Source of the DNA: an uncultured bacterium
Lineage (GTDB): Bacteria; Bacteroidota; Bacteroidia; Bacteroidales; Bacteroidaceae
Reading direction: 5' to 3'
Assembly: GCA_946188155.1 (NCBI GenBank)
Contig: CAMHUC010000002.1
Location: 55,757 to 119,756, forward strand
Length of the DNA: 64,000 bases
This document shows positions 18,051-25,405 of this stretch, in pieces (positions within the stretch are counted from its first letter, which is position 1; every line of letters starts with the position of its first letter). Made by a program: the position numbers and the translations under genes. The notes under the pieces were generated by a model that was not told the origin of the DNA, searched no databases, and saw nothing but the letters and a program-made list of their open reading frames with translations.

Positions 18051-18077
18051 TCACCACTTGTTGGTGGCCGGCCTTTT
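18041..18077 (-). terminator. Strong bidirectional hairpin downstream of mgtC
   Basis: AAAGGCCGG-T-CACCA / TGGTG-G-CCGGCCTTT around the loop 'cttgt', with short T runs on both strands. It lies 24 bp after the mgtC stop on the minus strand. Confidence 0.75.
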
Positions 18078-18100
18078 AGCGTGTTTTGACAGCGACGCGC

Positions 18101-18562
18101 CTACTGATCCCACTTGCTGCGGTGACGGTCGAACTTGTGGAGGAAGTAGTTGAAGGCCTCCAGGCCGATGAGCACCAGCAGGGTGGAGGCGATGGCCACG
18201 CGGTACATGCCACCTCCGCAGGCCAGTCCGATGGCAGCTACCACCCACAGTCCGGCGGCGGTGGTGAGTCCGCGGACGGCGTTCTCGTTCTTCTGGAAGA
18301 TGATGGTGCCGGCACCGATGAAGCCGATGCCCGACACTACCTGCGACGCCACTCGCGACACGTCGACGCGATGGCCCGGCATGGCGGCAGCCTCTTCGAA
18401 ACCGTAGGCCGACACCACCATGAACAGTGCGGAGCCGAGGGCCACGAGGAAGTGGGTGCGGAAGCCGGCCTCCTTGGCGCGGTACTCGCGCTCCAGGCCG
18501 ATGATGCCGCCCAGCAGGGCGGCGACAAATATGCGCAATATCAAATCTAATTCTAATTCCAT
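18101..18562 (-). CDS. MgtC/SapB-family inner-membrane protein
   Basis: This 153-residue hydrophobic protein matches the MgtC N-terminal membrane domain: 'FVAALLGGIIGLEREYRAK' with 'AGFRTHFLVALGSALFMVVS', then 'GIGFIGAGTIIF' and 'VRGLTTAAGLWVVAAIGLA'. Four to five membrane segments are visible. It lacks the soluble C-terminal domain of Salmonella MgtC, as do most SapB-type members. In pathogens MgtC inhibits F1Fo ATP synthase and helps survival at low Mg2+; here the role is unknown. It is separated from the upstream acetyltransferase gene by a run of tandem repeats and followed by a strong terminator. Confidence 0.9.
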   Translation of the reverse strand: MELELDLILRIFVAALLGGIIGLEREYRAKEAGFRTHFLVALGSALFMVVSAYGFEEAAAMPGHRVDVSRVASQVVSGIGFIGAGTIIFQKNENAVRGLTTAAGLWVVAAIGLACGGGMYRVAIASTLLVLIGLEAFNYFLHKFDRHRSKWDQ

Positions 18563-18567
18563 ATCCC

Positions 18568-18631
18568 TATAAACCGTAAACCGTAAACTATAAACCGTAA
18601 ACCGTAAACTATAAACCGTAAACTATAAACT
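18568..18631 (-). repeat. Tandem repeats between mgtC and the GNAT gene
   Basis: Alternating 'tataaaccgtaaac' and 'cgtaaac' units repeated over about 64 bp in the spacer upstream of mgtC, reaching into the last codons of the acetyltransferase gene. No promoter motif is visible within it. Confidence 0.7.
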
Positions 18632-19759
18632 AATCACCTTCTTATAGCAGCGGTGGCGGCGGTGCTGGCGCGAGTCCAGATACTGCCAGTGCGAGAGTAC
18701 ACCCTCGTTCGACTCCATCTGCGGCCCCGTCTCGGCCCAGGTGAAGCCGTAGGCCTGGAACTGGCGGATGAGGTCGTCGAAGATGAGGGCGTTGGCACCC
18801 TTGCCCCGGTATTCGGGCAGCACGCCGATGAGCAGCAGGTCGACGGTGTCGGTCCTGTGCCACTTGAGCACCTTGAGCATGTGCCACCAGCCGAAGGGCA
18901 GCAGGCGGCCGTCGCGGGTATTCTGCAGGGCGCGCGAGAAGGATGGGAAGGTGATGCCGAATCCCACCATGCGGTCGCCGTCCATGATGGCGGTGACGAG
19001 CCTGAGGTCGGCTATCTTGATGTAGTCGTTGACGAGCTTGTCGATCTGGCGGTCAGAGAGCTGTGAGAATCCGTAGAGGTCTTTATAGGTGGCGTTGAGC
19101 AGGTCGAACACCTGTCGGCCCATGCCCTGCTGGATGAGTTCCTGTCGGGTGAACTTATGCACGCTGAGGCCGTAGCGGCGTCGCACCATCTCAGAGATCT
19201 TGGCGAACTTGTCGGGCACCACGTCGGGTATGCGCACTTTCAGCTCCACGTAGTCGTTGTCCTTCTCGAAACCGCCTATCTGCTCCATGTGGCGGGGGTA
19301 GTAGGGGTAGTTATAGTTGATGTAGGCCGTCGACAGCTCCTCGAAGCCCTCGATGAGCATACCCTCGCGGTCGGTATCTATGAATCCCAGCGGCCCCGCT
19401 ATCTCGGTCATGCCCTGCTGCCGCCCCCATTGCTCGGCAGCGTGGAGCAGGGCGGTGGACACCTCCAGGTCGTCGATGAAGTCGAACCATCCGAAGCGCA
19501 CCTGCTTGCGATTCCACCGCTCGTTGGCGCGGTGGTTGATGATGGCGGCGGCGCGCCCGGCTATGCGTCCGTCTTTTCGGGCGAGGAAATAGGCGGCGTC
19601 GCAGCATTCGAACGATGGGTTCTTGTCGCGGCTGAGGGTAGCCTTCTCGTCGAAGTAGGGGAAGGGTACGGCATAGCTGCTACCACGATAGAGGTCGTAG
19701 TAGAACTGGATGAACTCTTCCAGTTGGCTGCTGTTTGTTACTTGCTGTATCTCAATCAC
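18623..19759 (-). CDS. GNAT-family N-acetyltransferase
   Basis: 378 residues. The C-terminal third has the acetyl-CoA fold signature: 'VDLLLIGVLPEYRGKGANAL' (Q/RxxGxG/A-like RGKGA) and 'LIRQFQAYGFTWAETGPQ'. The N-terminal half ('QFYYDLYRGSSYAVPFPYF', 'GRIAGRAAAIINHRANERW') matches long GNAT proteins common in Bacteroidetes. The substrate is unknown. The start is a GTG at 19759, supported by a -7 box ending two bases before it on the same strand, implying a leaderless transcript. The next gene on this strand, mgtC, is 60 bp downstream. Confidence 0.83.
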   Translation of the reverse strand: MIEIQQVTNSSQLEEFIQFYYDLYRGSSYAVPFPYFDEKATLSRDKNPSFECCDAAYFLARKDGRIAGRAAAIINHRANERWNRKQVRFGWFDFIDDLEVSTALLHAAEQWGRQQGMTEIAGPLGFIDTDREGMLIEGFEELSTAYINYNYPYYPRHMEQIGGFEKDNDYVELKVRIPDVVPDKFAKISEMVRRRYGLSVHKFTRQELIQQGMGRQVFDLLNATYKDLYGFSQLSDRQIDKLVNDYIKIADLRLVTAIMDGDRMVGFGITFPSFSRALQNTRDGRLLPFGWWHMLKVLKWHRTDTVDLLLIGVLPEYRGKGANALIFDDLIRQFQAYGFTWAETGPQMESNEGVLSHWQYLDSRQHRRHRCYKKVISL

Positions 19760-19761
19760 GT

Positions 19762-19771
19762 TGCAAAAGTA
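19762..19771 (-). promoter_or_regulatory. -7 promoter box abutting the GNAT start codon
   Basis: TACTTTTGCA read on the minus strand, ending two bases before the GTG start at 19759. The transcript would have essentially no 5' leader. Confidence 0.65.
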
Positions 19772-19822
19772 AACAAAAAAGGGGAAAACACCAAATTTAC
19801 GGACTTAATTTTTCTTTCACCC

Positions 19823-21817
19823 CTATAAAGCGTCGATATACTCGTAGAGCTTTCGGTAGAATGGGTGTCGCGTCATGGTAGAGGCATCGCCGAGTATGAT
19901 GAGCTTCATGCGTGCCCTGGTGATGGCTACGTTCATGCGGCGCAGGTCGCGCAGGAATCCTATCTGCCCCTCGTCGTTGGCTCGCACGAGCGAGATGAGT
20001 ATGATGTCGCGCTCCTGTCCCTGGAAGCCGTCGACGGTATTGACGCTGATGAGGCTCCGGAAGGGCTTGAAGTATTCGCGCTTCTTGAGCAGGTGGCGCA
20101 GGTACTGCACCTGTGCGCGGTAGGGTGATATGATGCCCACGTCGAGGCGCTCGTCGAGTATGCGCTGCTTGCCTATTTTGCTGAAGTAGTGTTCGAGGGC
20201 CATCAGTGTCAGCTCGGCCTCGGCGCGGTTGATGCGGCCGAAGCTCAAGCCCACGAACTCCTCGCGGAATAATTTGGGGCTATCCGGGTTTTTCGGGTTT
20301 TCCGGGTTTTCCGGGTTTTCCGGGTTATCCGGATTATCCGGGCAATCAAATACAGAGGTGTCCACCCAGGTCATGGGGATGTCGAGGTCGAGGATGCTGC
20401 GGTTTCTTACCTCGGGGGCCGACTGCACCTGGTTGCCGTAGAACCAGTCGGAGCTGAAGCGCATGATCTCCTCGTTCATGCGATACTGCATCCGGAGCAG
20501 GGTGACCGCCTCGGGGTGGTTCTCCACGATGCGCTCCATGAGCGTCTTGCCCAGCCCGGCCTTCAAGGCGGCGAAGCTCTTCACGGTGGGCGGCAGTTGG
20601 CAGTGGTCGCCGGCCAGGACGACGCGGCTGACGCGCCGCATGGGAATCCAGCAGGCGGCTTCGAGGGCTTGGGCGGCCTCGTCGATGAACAGAGTGCCGA
20701 ACTTCTGGCCTTCGAGCAGGCGGTTGGCCGAGCCCACGAGTGTGCAGGCGATGACGCGTGCCTCGCCGAAGAGCTGGGCGTTGATGCGCAGCTCCAGCTC
20801 GGTGGCCCGCTCCTTCAGGCGTTCCAGCTTCTGGTGATAGCGCTCGTCGCCGCGCTTGCGGTGGGCTCGCAGGTCGCGTATGGCCTTGCGGATGCTCCAT
20901 AGCAGCTCGTAGTCGGGGTGGGCCTCGAAGCGCCGCTCGTAGGTGAAGGAGAGCATCTTGTCGTTGACGCGTGTTGGATTGCCGATGCGCAGCACGTTGA
21001 GCCCCCGGTCGACGAGTTTCTCCGAGATCCAGTCTACGGCCATGTTGCTCTGTGCGCACACCAACACCTGGTTCTCGCGGCGCAGCGTCTCGTAGATAGC
21101 CTCCACGAGGGTGGTGGTCTTGCCCGTGCCTGGGGGGCCGTGGACGATGGCCACGTCCTTGGCCCGCAGCACCTTGTTGACGGCCTCTTCCTGCGTCTGG
21201 TTCAGATAGGGGAAGTGCATCGGGGCGAAGGTGAAGGTTTCGGGGCGCATCGCCGGGGTGTAGCATAGGTCGCGCAGATAGCCTAAGCGCCCTTTGGCGC
21301 GCATCACGCGGTCGAGGGCGTCGAACATCGTCTTGTAGCTGGTCTCGTCGAAGAAGAGCTGGATGCCTATATTCTCTGCGCCCTGCACGTCGATGAGCTG
21401 GCCGTTGTCGGGCACGGCGACGACCATGCGGTCGCCGTCGGCGTAGCTGACGGTGGCGGTGAAGGGGAAGTAGTGGATGGTGGGGGGTGGGGCGGGCTTT
21501 CCGGATATTCCGGATATTCCGGGTTTTCCGGGTGCGCCTATCTGGAAGAAGGCCACCGGCCGGCCGAACTCGAAATTGTGCTCTATCTCGTCGTCGGTGC
21601 CCTGGCGATGCACCTCCACGACGAGCTGGTTGAGCGAGTTGTAGTAGCTCTTGCCGATGCTGATGGGCCACCAGGCATCGCCGCGCTTCACCTTCCGCTG
21701 CAGGCCCATCTCTTCGGTCTGCTTGCGGTAGGCTTCCTTCTCGGCGGCATACTCCATCTGGAGCAGCAGCCGCTGTTGCTGTAGTGCCAGTATCGGCGAT
21801 GACTGCTGATTTCCCAT
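19823..21817 (-). CDS. UPF1/Dna2-like superfamily 1B helicase
   Basis: A 664-residue AAA/SF1 helicase. Walker A 'AIVHGPPGTGKTTTLVEAIY' is near residue 235. Walker B 'FGTLFIDEAAQALE', the 'LAGDHCQLPPTVKS' motif III, and 'STVDGFQGQERDIILISLVR'-like motif V (here 'VNTVDGFQGQERD') with 'RMNVAITRARMKLIILGD' motif VI follow in order. It likely unwinds nucleic acid 5'-3' in repair or RNA metabolism. I start at Met31 of the longer frame (21817) because a -7 box sits 8 bp upstream and the extra 30 codons are dispersed-repeat sequence. Two low-complexity stretches of 9-nt repeats interrupt the protein (~residues 95-107 and ~491-510). Confidence 0.9.
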   Translation of the reverse strand: MGNQQSSPILALQQQRLLLQMEYAAEKEAYRKQTEEMGLQRKVKRGDAWWPISIGKSYYNSLNQLVVEVHRQGTDDEIEHNFEFGRPVAFFQIGAPGKPGISGISGKPAPPPTIHYFPFTATVSYADGDRMVVAVPDNGQLIDVQGAENIGIQLFFDETSYKTMFDALDRVMRAKGRLGYLRDLCYTPAMRPETFTFAPMHFPYLNQTQEEAVNKVLRAKDVAIVHGPPGTGKTTTLVEAIYETLRRENQVLVCAQSNMAVDWISEKLVDRGLNVLRIGNPTRVNDKMLSFTYERRFEAHPDYELLWSIRKAIRDLRAHRKRGDERYHQKLERLKERATELELRINAQLFGEARVIACTLVGSANRLLEGQKFGTLFIDEAAQALEAACWIPMRRVSRVVLAGDHCQLPPTVKSFAALKAGLGKTLMERIVENHPEAVTLLRMQYRMNEEIMRFSSDWFYGNQVQSAPEVRNRSILDLDIPMTWVDTSVFDCPDNPDNPENPENPENPKNPDSPKLFREEFVGLSFGRINRAEAELTLMALEHYFSKIGKQRILDERLDVGIISPYRAQVQYLRHLLKKREYFKPFRSLISVNTVDGFQGQERDIILISLVRANDEGQIGFLRDLRRMNVAITRARMKLIILGDASTMTRHPFYRKLYEYIDAL
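20282..20345 (-). repeat. In-frame 9-nt tandem repeat in the helicase gene (Asn-Pro-rich)
   Basis: About seven copies of a 'ttccgggtt' unit (plus strand) give 'NPDNPENPENPENPKNPD' within the helicase between motifs. The same unit occurs again in this gene at 21496-21533 in another reading phase. Confidence 0.85.
21496..21533 (-). repeat. Second in-frame 9-nt tandem repeat in the helicase gene
   Basis: Four 'ttccggata'/'ttccgggtt' units encode 'GKPGISGISGKPAP'. They are the same repeat family as 20282-20345 but read in a different frame. Confidence 0.8.
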
Positions 21818-21824
21818 ATTCGGC

Positions 21825-21834
21825 TGCAAAGGTA
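21825..21834 (-). promoter_or_regulatory. -7 promoter box of the helicase gene
   Basis: TACCTTTGCA on the minus strand, 7 bp before the ATG at 21817. It faces away from the matching box at 21932 and fixes the start choice. Confidence 0.7.
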
Positions 21835-21837
21835 CGA

Positions 21838-21925
21838 AGAATAATTGATAATTGACAGTTGACAATTGACTATTTTGTATCGCGGCAGCAAATTCTTCAT
21901 CCTTCATTCTTTATTCTTCATTTTT
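21838..21925. repeat. Dispersed A/T-rich repeat block between divergent promoters
   Basis: Contains 'attgacagttgacaattgac' (internal inverted/direct repeats), then 'gcggcagcaaattcttca' followed by several 'ttcttcat/ttcattct' units. The 18-mer 'gcggcagcaaattcttca' recurs inside the DUF2723 gene near 54227. Confidence 0.7.
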
Positions 21926-21931
21926 ATTTCG

Positions 21932-21941
21932 TACCTTTGCA
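21932..21941 (+). promoter_or_regulatory. -7 promoter box of the pyridoxamine kinase gene
   Basis: TACCTTTGCA ends six bases before the ATG at 21948, so the mRNA is leaderless or nearly so. Mirror image of the helicase promoter. Confidence 0.7.
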
Positions 21942-21947
21942 GCCGGA

Positions 21948-22763
21948 ATGAAACAGATATTGCTGATTAACGACGTGGTGGGCTATAGCAAGGTGGGTAT
22001 GGTAGCCATGCTGCCGATACTCTCCTACCTGGGCGTCCCTACGTACAGTCTGCCGACAGCCCTGGTGTCGAATACGCTCGACTACGGTAAGTTCAACATC
22101 CAGGACACCACGGAATACATCCGTGGCACGCTGCCCGTGTGGAAGGAGCTGGGCTTCTCGTTCGACGCTATCTGCACGGGGCTGATGTTCAGCGACGAGC
22201 AGGCCCGCCTGGTGGCCAGTTACTGCAAGGAGCAGGGCCGTGCAGGCACCGCAGTGTTCGTAGACCCCATCATGGGCGACGGCGGACGGCTCTACAACGG
22301 CGTGACGCAGCGGCAGGTGAGGCTGATGCGCGAGATGGTCAGCGTGGCCCACCTCACCTTCCCCAATTATACGGAGGCCTGCTATCTGACCGACACCCCT
22401 TTCCAGCGCGACGGCATCACCTGGCAGGAGGCCCGCGAGCTGCTGGCCGCCATCCGCGACATCGGCAGCCGTTCGGTCATCATCACCAGCTGCCGCATCG
22501 ACGGCATCCCCTCCGTCTGTGGCTATAATCACTTCAATGGTGAGTTCTTCCATCTGGAGTATGAGGAAATCCCCGGCCTGTTTCATGGCACGGGCGACAT
22601 CTTCTCGGCCGTGCTCATCGGCCATCTGCTCAACGACGAGCCCCTGAAGGCATCCACGCGTCGGGCCATGGACACCGTGTTCCGCATGATCGACCGCTAC
22701 CGCGACACCGACGACAAGAACCGTGGCATACCAGTGGAGAAGTGCCTCGACCTGCTGGCATGA
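21948..22763 (+). CDS. Pyridoxamine/pyridoxal kinase (PdxY/PdxK type)
   Basis: A 271-residue ribokinase-fold kinase of the vitamin B6 salvage pathway, phosphorylating pyridoxal, pyridoxamine or pyridoxine with ATP. 'ILLINDVVGYSKVGMVAM' is the family's N-terminal substrate-binding strand. 'FVDPIMGDGGRLY' and 'LTFPNYTEACYLT' match the conserved core. 'PGLFHGTGDIFSAVLIGHLL' carries the GTGD anion-hole/catalytic Asp motif near residue 215. Length is typical. It is monocistronic and divergent from the helicase gene, with a promoter immediately before its ATG. Choice between pdxY and pdxK cannot be made from sequence alone, and HMP kinase activity is possible. Confidence 0.9.
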   Translation: MKQILLINDVVGYSKVGMVAMLPILSYLGVPTYSLPTALVSNTLDYGKFNIQDTTEYIRGTLPVWKELGFSFDAICTGLMFSDEQARLVASYCKEQGRAGTAVFVDPIMGDGGRLYNGVTQRQVRLMREMVSVAHLTFPNYTEACYLTDTPFQRDGITWQEARELLAAIRDIGSRSVIITSCRIDGIPSVCGYNHFNGEFFHLEYEEIPGLFHGTGDIFSAVLIGHLLNDEPLKASTRRAMDTVFRMIDRYRDTDDKNRGIPVEKCLDLLA

Positions 22764-22862
22764 ATGCTCCAAAGGCCGATACTTTATGCACAAATTGGGA
22801 ATCCAGCGGCGCAGAAAGTATAAAAAACATTATTATTATTAGGTGATTTTAGAAAAAATGCC

Positions 22863-22872
22863 TATCTTTGCA
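22863..22872 (+). promoter_or_regulatory. -7 promoter box of the SpoIIE-type phosphatase gene
   Basis: TATCTTTGCA, 27 bp upstream of the ATG at 22900. Confidence 0.6.
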
Positions 22873-22899
22873 CTTGTAAACTGAAAAGATAGGCCATTG

Positions 22900-24948
22900 A
22901 TGTGCTTAATTCGTAAGATAAACATACAGACAGTATTCGCGATACTCTTCCTGCTGCTGGCGCAGGCTGCCCTGGGCCAGACGGCCGACTCCCTGCAGCT
23001 CGCGCAGCTGCAGAAGGAGATGTATCGTCATTACAGTAAGCACAACACCCCGGAGTTCATGCAGACAGTGGAGCAGCTGAAGGCCCTGGCCCGGAAGGCG
23101 GGCCAGGAGAAGCTCTACTATAAGGCCTACGGCAACCAGGCCATCTACGCCTCGGCCTACATCAACCGGGGCGAGGCCGTTGAGACAGCCAAGGCCCTCT
23201 ACCGCCAGGCGGAGCAGGAGCAGAGCCAGTACGGGCTGTACACTGCCAACCACGTGCTGGGCACCATCTACACCGGCCTGTCGATGCTCGACGAGGCGAA
23301 GAGCCACTACCGCGACGCGCTCGACATCCTGCGCGATGACTATCCCGAGGAGAGCCGCTCGCCCCTCTATCTGGCCATGACCAAGATAGAGCGGGCAGAG
23401 AAGCATTACGACAAGGTGGATGAGTACATCCGCTATGTGCTCAACGACCCAAAGGCTCCGCTGCAGCACAAGCTCAGCGCCCTGTCGTACCGGTGCATGT
23501 CGCTGGCCGACCGGGAGGCTCCCGAGGCAGAGCGCGACAAGGCCTACGCCGAGCGCGAGGAGATGAAGCGGCGGCTGGGCCACGACGACAACTTCGGCTA
23601 CATCATCGACTTCGACCAGGCCATGCTCCACAATGACTTCGAGCGCGGGCGGGAGATTGTGGAGAAGCTGCCCGACGCGTCGCCGGCCACGAAGATACTA
23701 TACCGCTCGAAGCTGTACTACGCCATGGGCGACTATAAGGAGGCCTACCGCTACTACGTGAGGTATAAGAACGTGTACGACTCGCTGAACAACGACAACG
23801 TGAGGAAGAGCACGCTCGACGCAGGCATCTTGCTCGACAAGGCACGGGCCGAGAGCGAGGCCAAGGACCTGCGGCTGGCCAACCAGGAGCTGGAGATGAA
23901 GCGCATCGCCAGCGAGCTGCAGAAGAAAATGTTTCAGGACGACGCCGTCGCCATGACCCTCGAGATGGAGCGTACGCGCCTGCAGGAGATGGAGGCCCAG
24001 CGCGCCAACGACAGCCTGATGGCCAACAACGTGGACCTGCAGGTGAGCGAATACCGCTCGCAGCTGAAGGCCCGTGAGAACCAGGAGCGCCTTCGGCAAC
24101 TGAAGTGGGTGGCCGCTGGCCTGCTGGCCTTCGTGGGCTTCGTGTTCCTGGCCATCTTCGCCTATATCCGCCACCTGCAGCTGAAGCGGCTGAAGGAAGC
24201 CTACGACAAGCTGGAGGAGACCACTGCCGCCAAGGAGCGCATAGAGAGCGAGCTGCGCATCGCCCGCACCATACAGATGGCCATGGTGCCCCATGAGTTC
24301 CCGGAGAGCCGCCGCCTCAACATCTATGCCTCGATGACACCGGCCAAGGAGGTGGGTGGCGACCTGTACGACTTCGTGGTCATCGGCGACAAGCTCTACT
24401 TCTGCTTAGGCGACGTCAGCGGCAAGGGCGTGCCGGCGGCACTGTTCATGGCCATGAGCATACGCCTGTTCCGCACGCTCTGCAAGTATCGGCTGCAGCC
24501 GGCGGAGATAGCCACGTCGATGAACAACGAGCTGGCACTGAACAACGAGAACGGCATGTTCGTCACCATGTTCATCGGCCTGCTCGACCTGGTGAGCGGA
24601 CGGCTTGACTTCTGCAACGCCGGCCACAACCCGCCGGTGCTCAACGGCGACTTCATCGAGATGGAGCCTAATGCACCGCTCGGACTGTGGGAGAATCTCG
24701 ACTATGAAGGGGAGTCGCTGGAGAATATCAAGGGCAAGCAGTTCTTCGTGTACTCCGACGGGCTGAATGAAGCAGAGAACGGCAATCATGACCAGTATGG
24801 CGACGACCGCCTGCTGCGATTCCTGAAAGGGCATACCGACCTGGCAGCCCATCCGCTGATCGACCTGCTGATGGCCGACGTGGAGCAGCACGTCGACGGT
24901 GCCGGCCCCAGCGACGACATGACGATGCTTTGCTTCCGTATGAAATGA
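22900..24948 (+). CDS. TPR-containing, membrane-anchored SpoIIE/RsbU-type PP2C phosphatase
   Basis: About 682 residues. Signal/anchor 'TVFAILFLLLAQAALGQ', a periplasmic TPR-like helical region (~30-330), a charged coiled coil (~330-400), one membrane helix 'WVAAGLLAFVGFVFLAIFAY' (~403-423), a second coiled coil, then a SpoIIE phosphatase domain (~465 to end). In that domain 'GGDLYDFVVIGDKLYFCLGD' followed by 'VSGKGVPAALFMAMS' carries metal-binding aspartates, and 'PSDDMTMLCFRMK' the C-terminal Asp pair. Such proteins dephosphorylate anti-sigma-factor antagonists or similar switch proteins in response to an envelope signal; the target here is unknown. I prefer the ATG at 22900 over the TTG one codon earlier. 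Confidence 0.88.
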   Translation: MCLIRKINIQTVFAILFLLLAQAALGQTADSLQLAQLQKEMYRHYSKHNTPEFMQTVEQLKALARKAGQEKLYYKAYGNQAIYASAYINRGEAVETAKALYRQAEQEQSQYGLYTANHVLGTIYTGLSMLDEAKSHYRDALDILRDDYPEESRSPLYLAMTKIERAEKHYDKVDEYIRYVLNDPKAPLQHKLSALSYRCMSLADREAPEAERDKAYAEREEMKRRLGHDDNFGYIIDFDQAMLHNDFERGREIVEKLPDASPATKILYRSKLYYAMGDYKEAYRYYVRYKNVYDSLNNDNVRKSTLDAGILLDKARAESEAKDLRLANQELEMKRIASELQKKMFQDDAVAMTLEMERTRLQEMEAQRANDSLMANNVDLQVSEYRSQLKARENQERLRQLKWVAAGLLAFVGFVFLAIFAYIRHLQLKRLKEAYDKLEETTAAKERIESELRIARTIQMAMVPHEFPESRRLNIYASMTPAKEVGGDLYDFVVIGDKLYFCLGDVSGKGVPAALFMAMSIRLFRTLCKYRLQPAEIATSMNNELALNNENGMFVTMFIGLLDLVSGRLDFCNAGHNPPVLNGDFIEMEPNAPLGLWENLDYEGESLENIKGKQFFVYSDGLNEAENGNHDQYGDDRLLRFLKGHTDLAAHPLIDLLMADVEQHVDGAGPSDDMTMLCFRMK

Positions 24949-24973
24949 ATATTGTGTTTAAGATAAACGTGAC

Positions 24974-25393
24974 ATGAAAGGATTATTAAGTGTTTTAGTA
25001 GTGGTGGCTTTGCTCGTGGGCGCGTGTGCCTGCAAGCAGAAGTCGGTGGAACAACCTGCGGTGACGGCTACTATCCGCACAGTGGATATCGATGAGTTTG
25101 AGAAGGTGATGACTCAGCCCGACGTGGTGCTGCTGGATGTCCGCACGTCGGAGGAGTTTGCCGAGAAGCATCTGAAAAACGCCATACTGATTGATGTCAA
25201 ACAGAGTAGCTTCCGCGAGGAATGCCTCAAGCGCCTGCCGGCAGGAAAGACCATCGCGGTGTATTGCCGTACTGGATTCCGTAGCAAGTCGGCTGGCAAC
25301 ATCCTCGTGGAGGAGGGGTTCAACGTGATTAACATGCGGGGTGGCATCACTGCCTGGGTGGAAGCAGGCAAGGAGGTTGTCACCGGTCAGTAA
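24974..25393 (+). CDS. Rhodanese-domain lipoprotein
   Basis: A 139-residue protein with a short signal peptide and Cys-rich lipobox region ('VVVALLVGACACKQK'). A single rhodanese domain follows: 'VVLLDVRTSEEFAEKHLKNA' and the active-site loop 'IAVYCRTGFRSKSAGNIL', where Cys-Arg-Thr-Gly-Phe-Arg is a typical catalytic loop. It would act in the periplasm or at the membrane on sulfane sulfur; the substrate is unknown. It lies 25 bp after the phosphatase gene and 12 bp before the pseudouridine synthase gene, so it may be part of an operon with them. Confidence 0.88.
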   Translation: MKGLLSVLVVVALLVGACACKQKSVEQPAVTATIRTVDIDEFEKVMTQPDVVLLDVRTSEEFAEKHLKNAILIDVKQSSFREECLKRLPAGKTIAVYCRTGFRSKSAGNILVEEGFNVINMRGGITAWVEAGKEVVTGQ

Positions 25394-25405
25394 CCCTCCT
25401 GCCGT

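Noticed and set aside
20282..20345. Dense 9-nt repeats as a possible origin iteron array
   Set aside because: They lie in the coding frame of a conserved helicase and show no DnaA-like boxes or AT-rich partner.
20346..21671. Arg/Ala-rich minus-strand frame of 441 codons
   Set aside because: Alternative frame of the helicase gene, low-complexity basic composition.
21818..21907. 30 extra N-terminal codons of the helicase
   Set aside because: They overlap its own promoter box and derive from a dispersed repeat.
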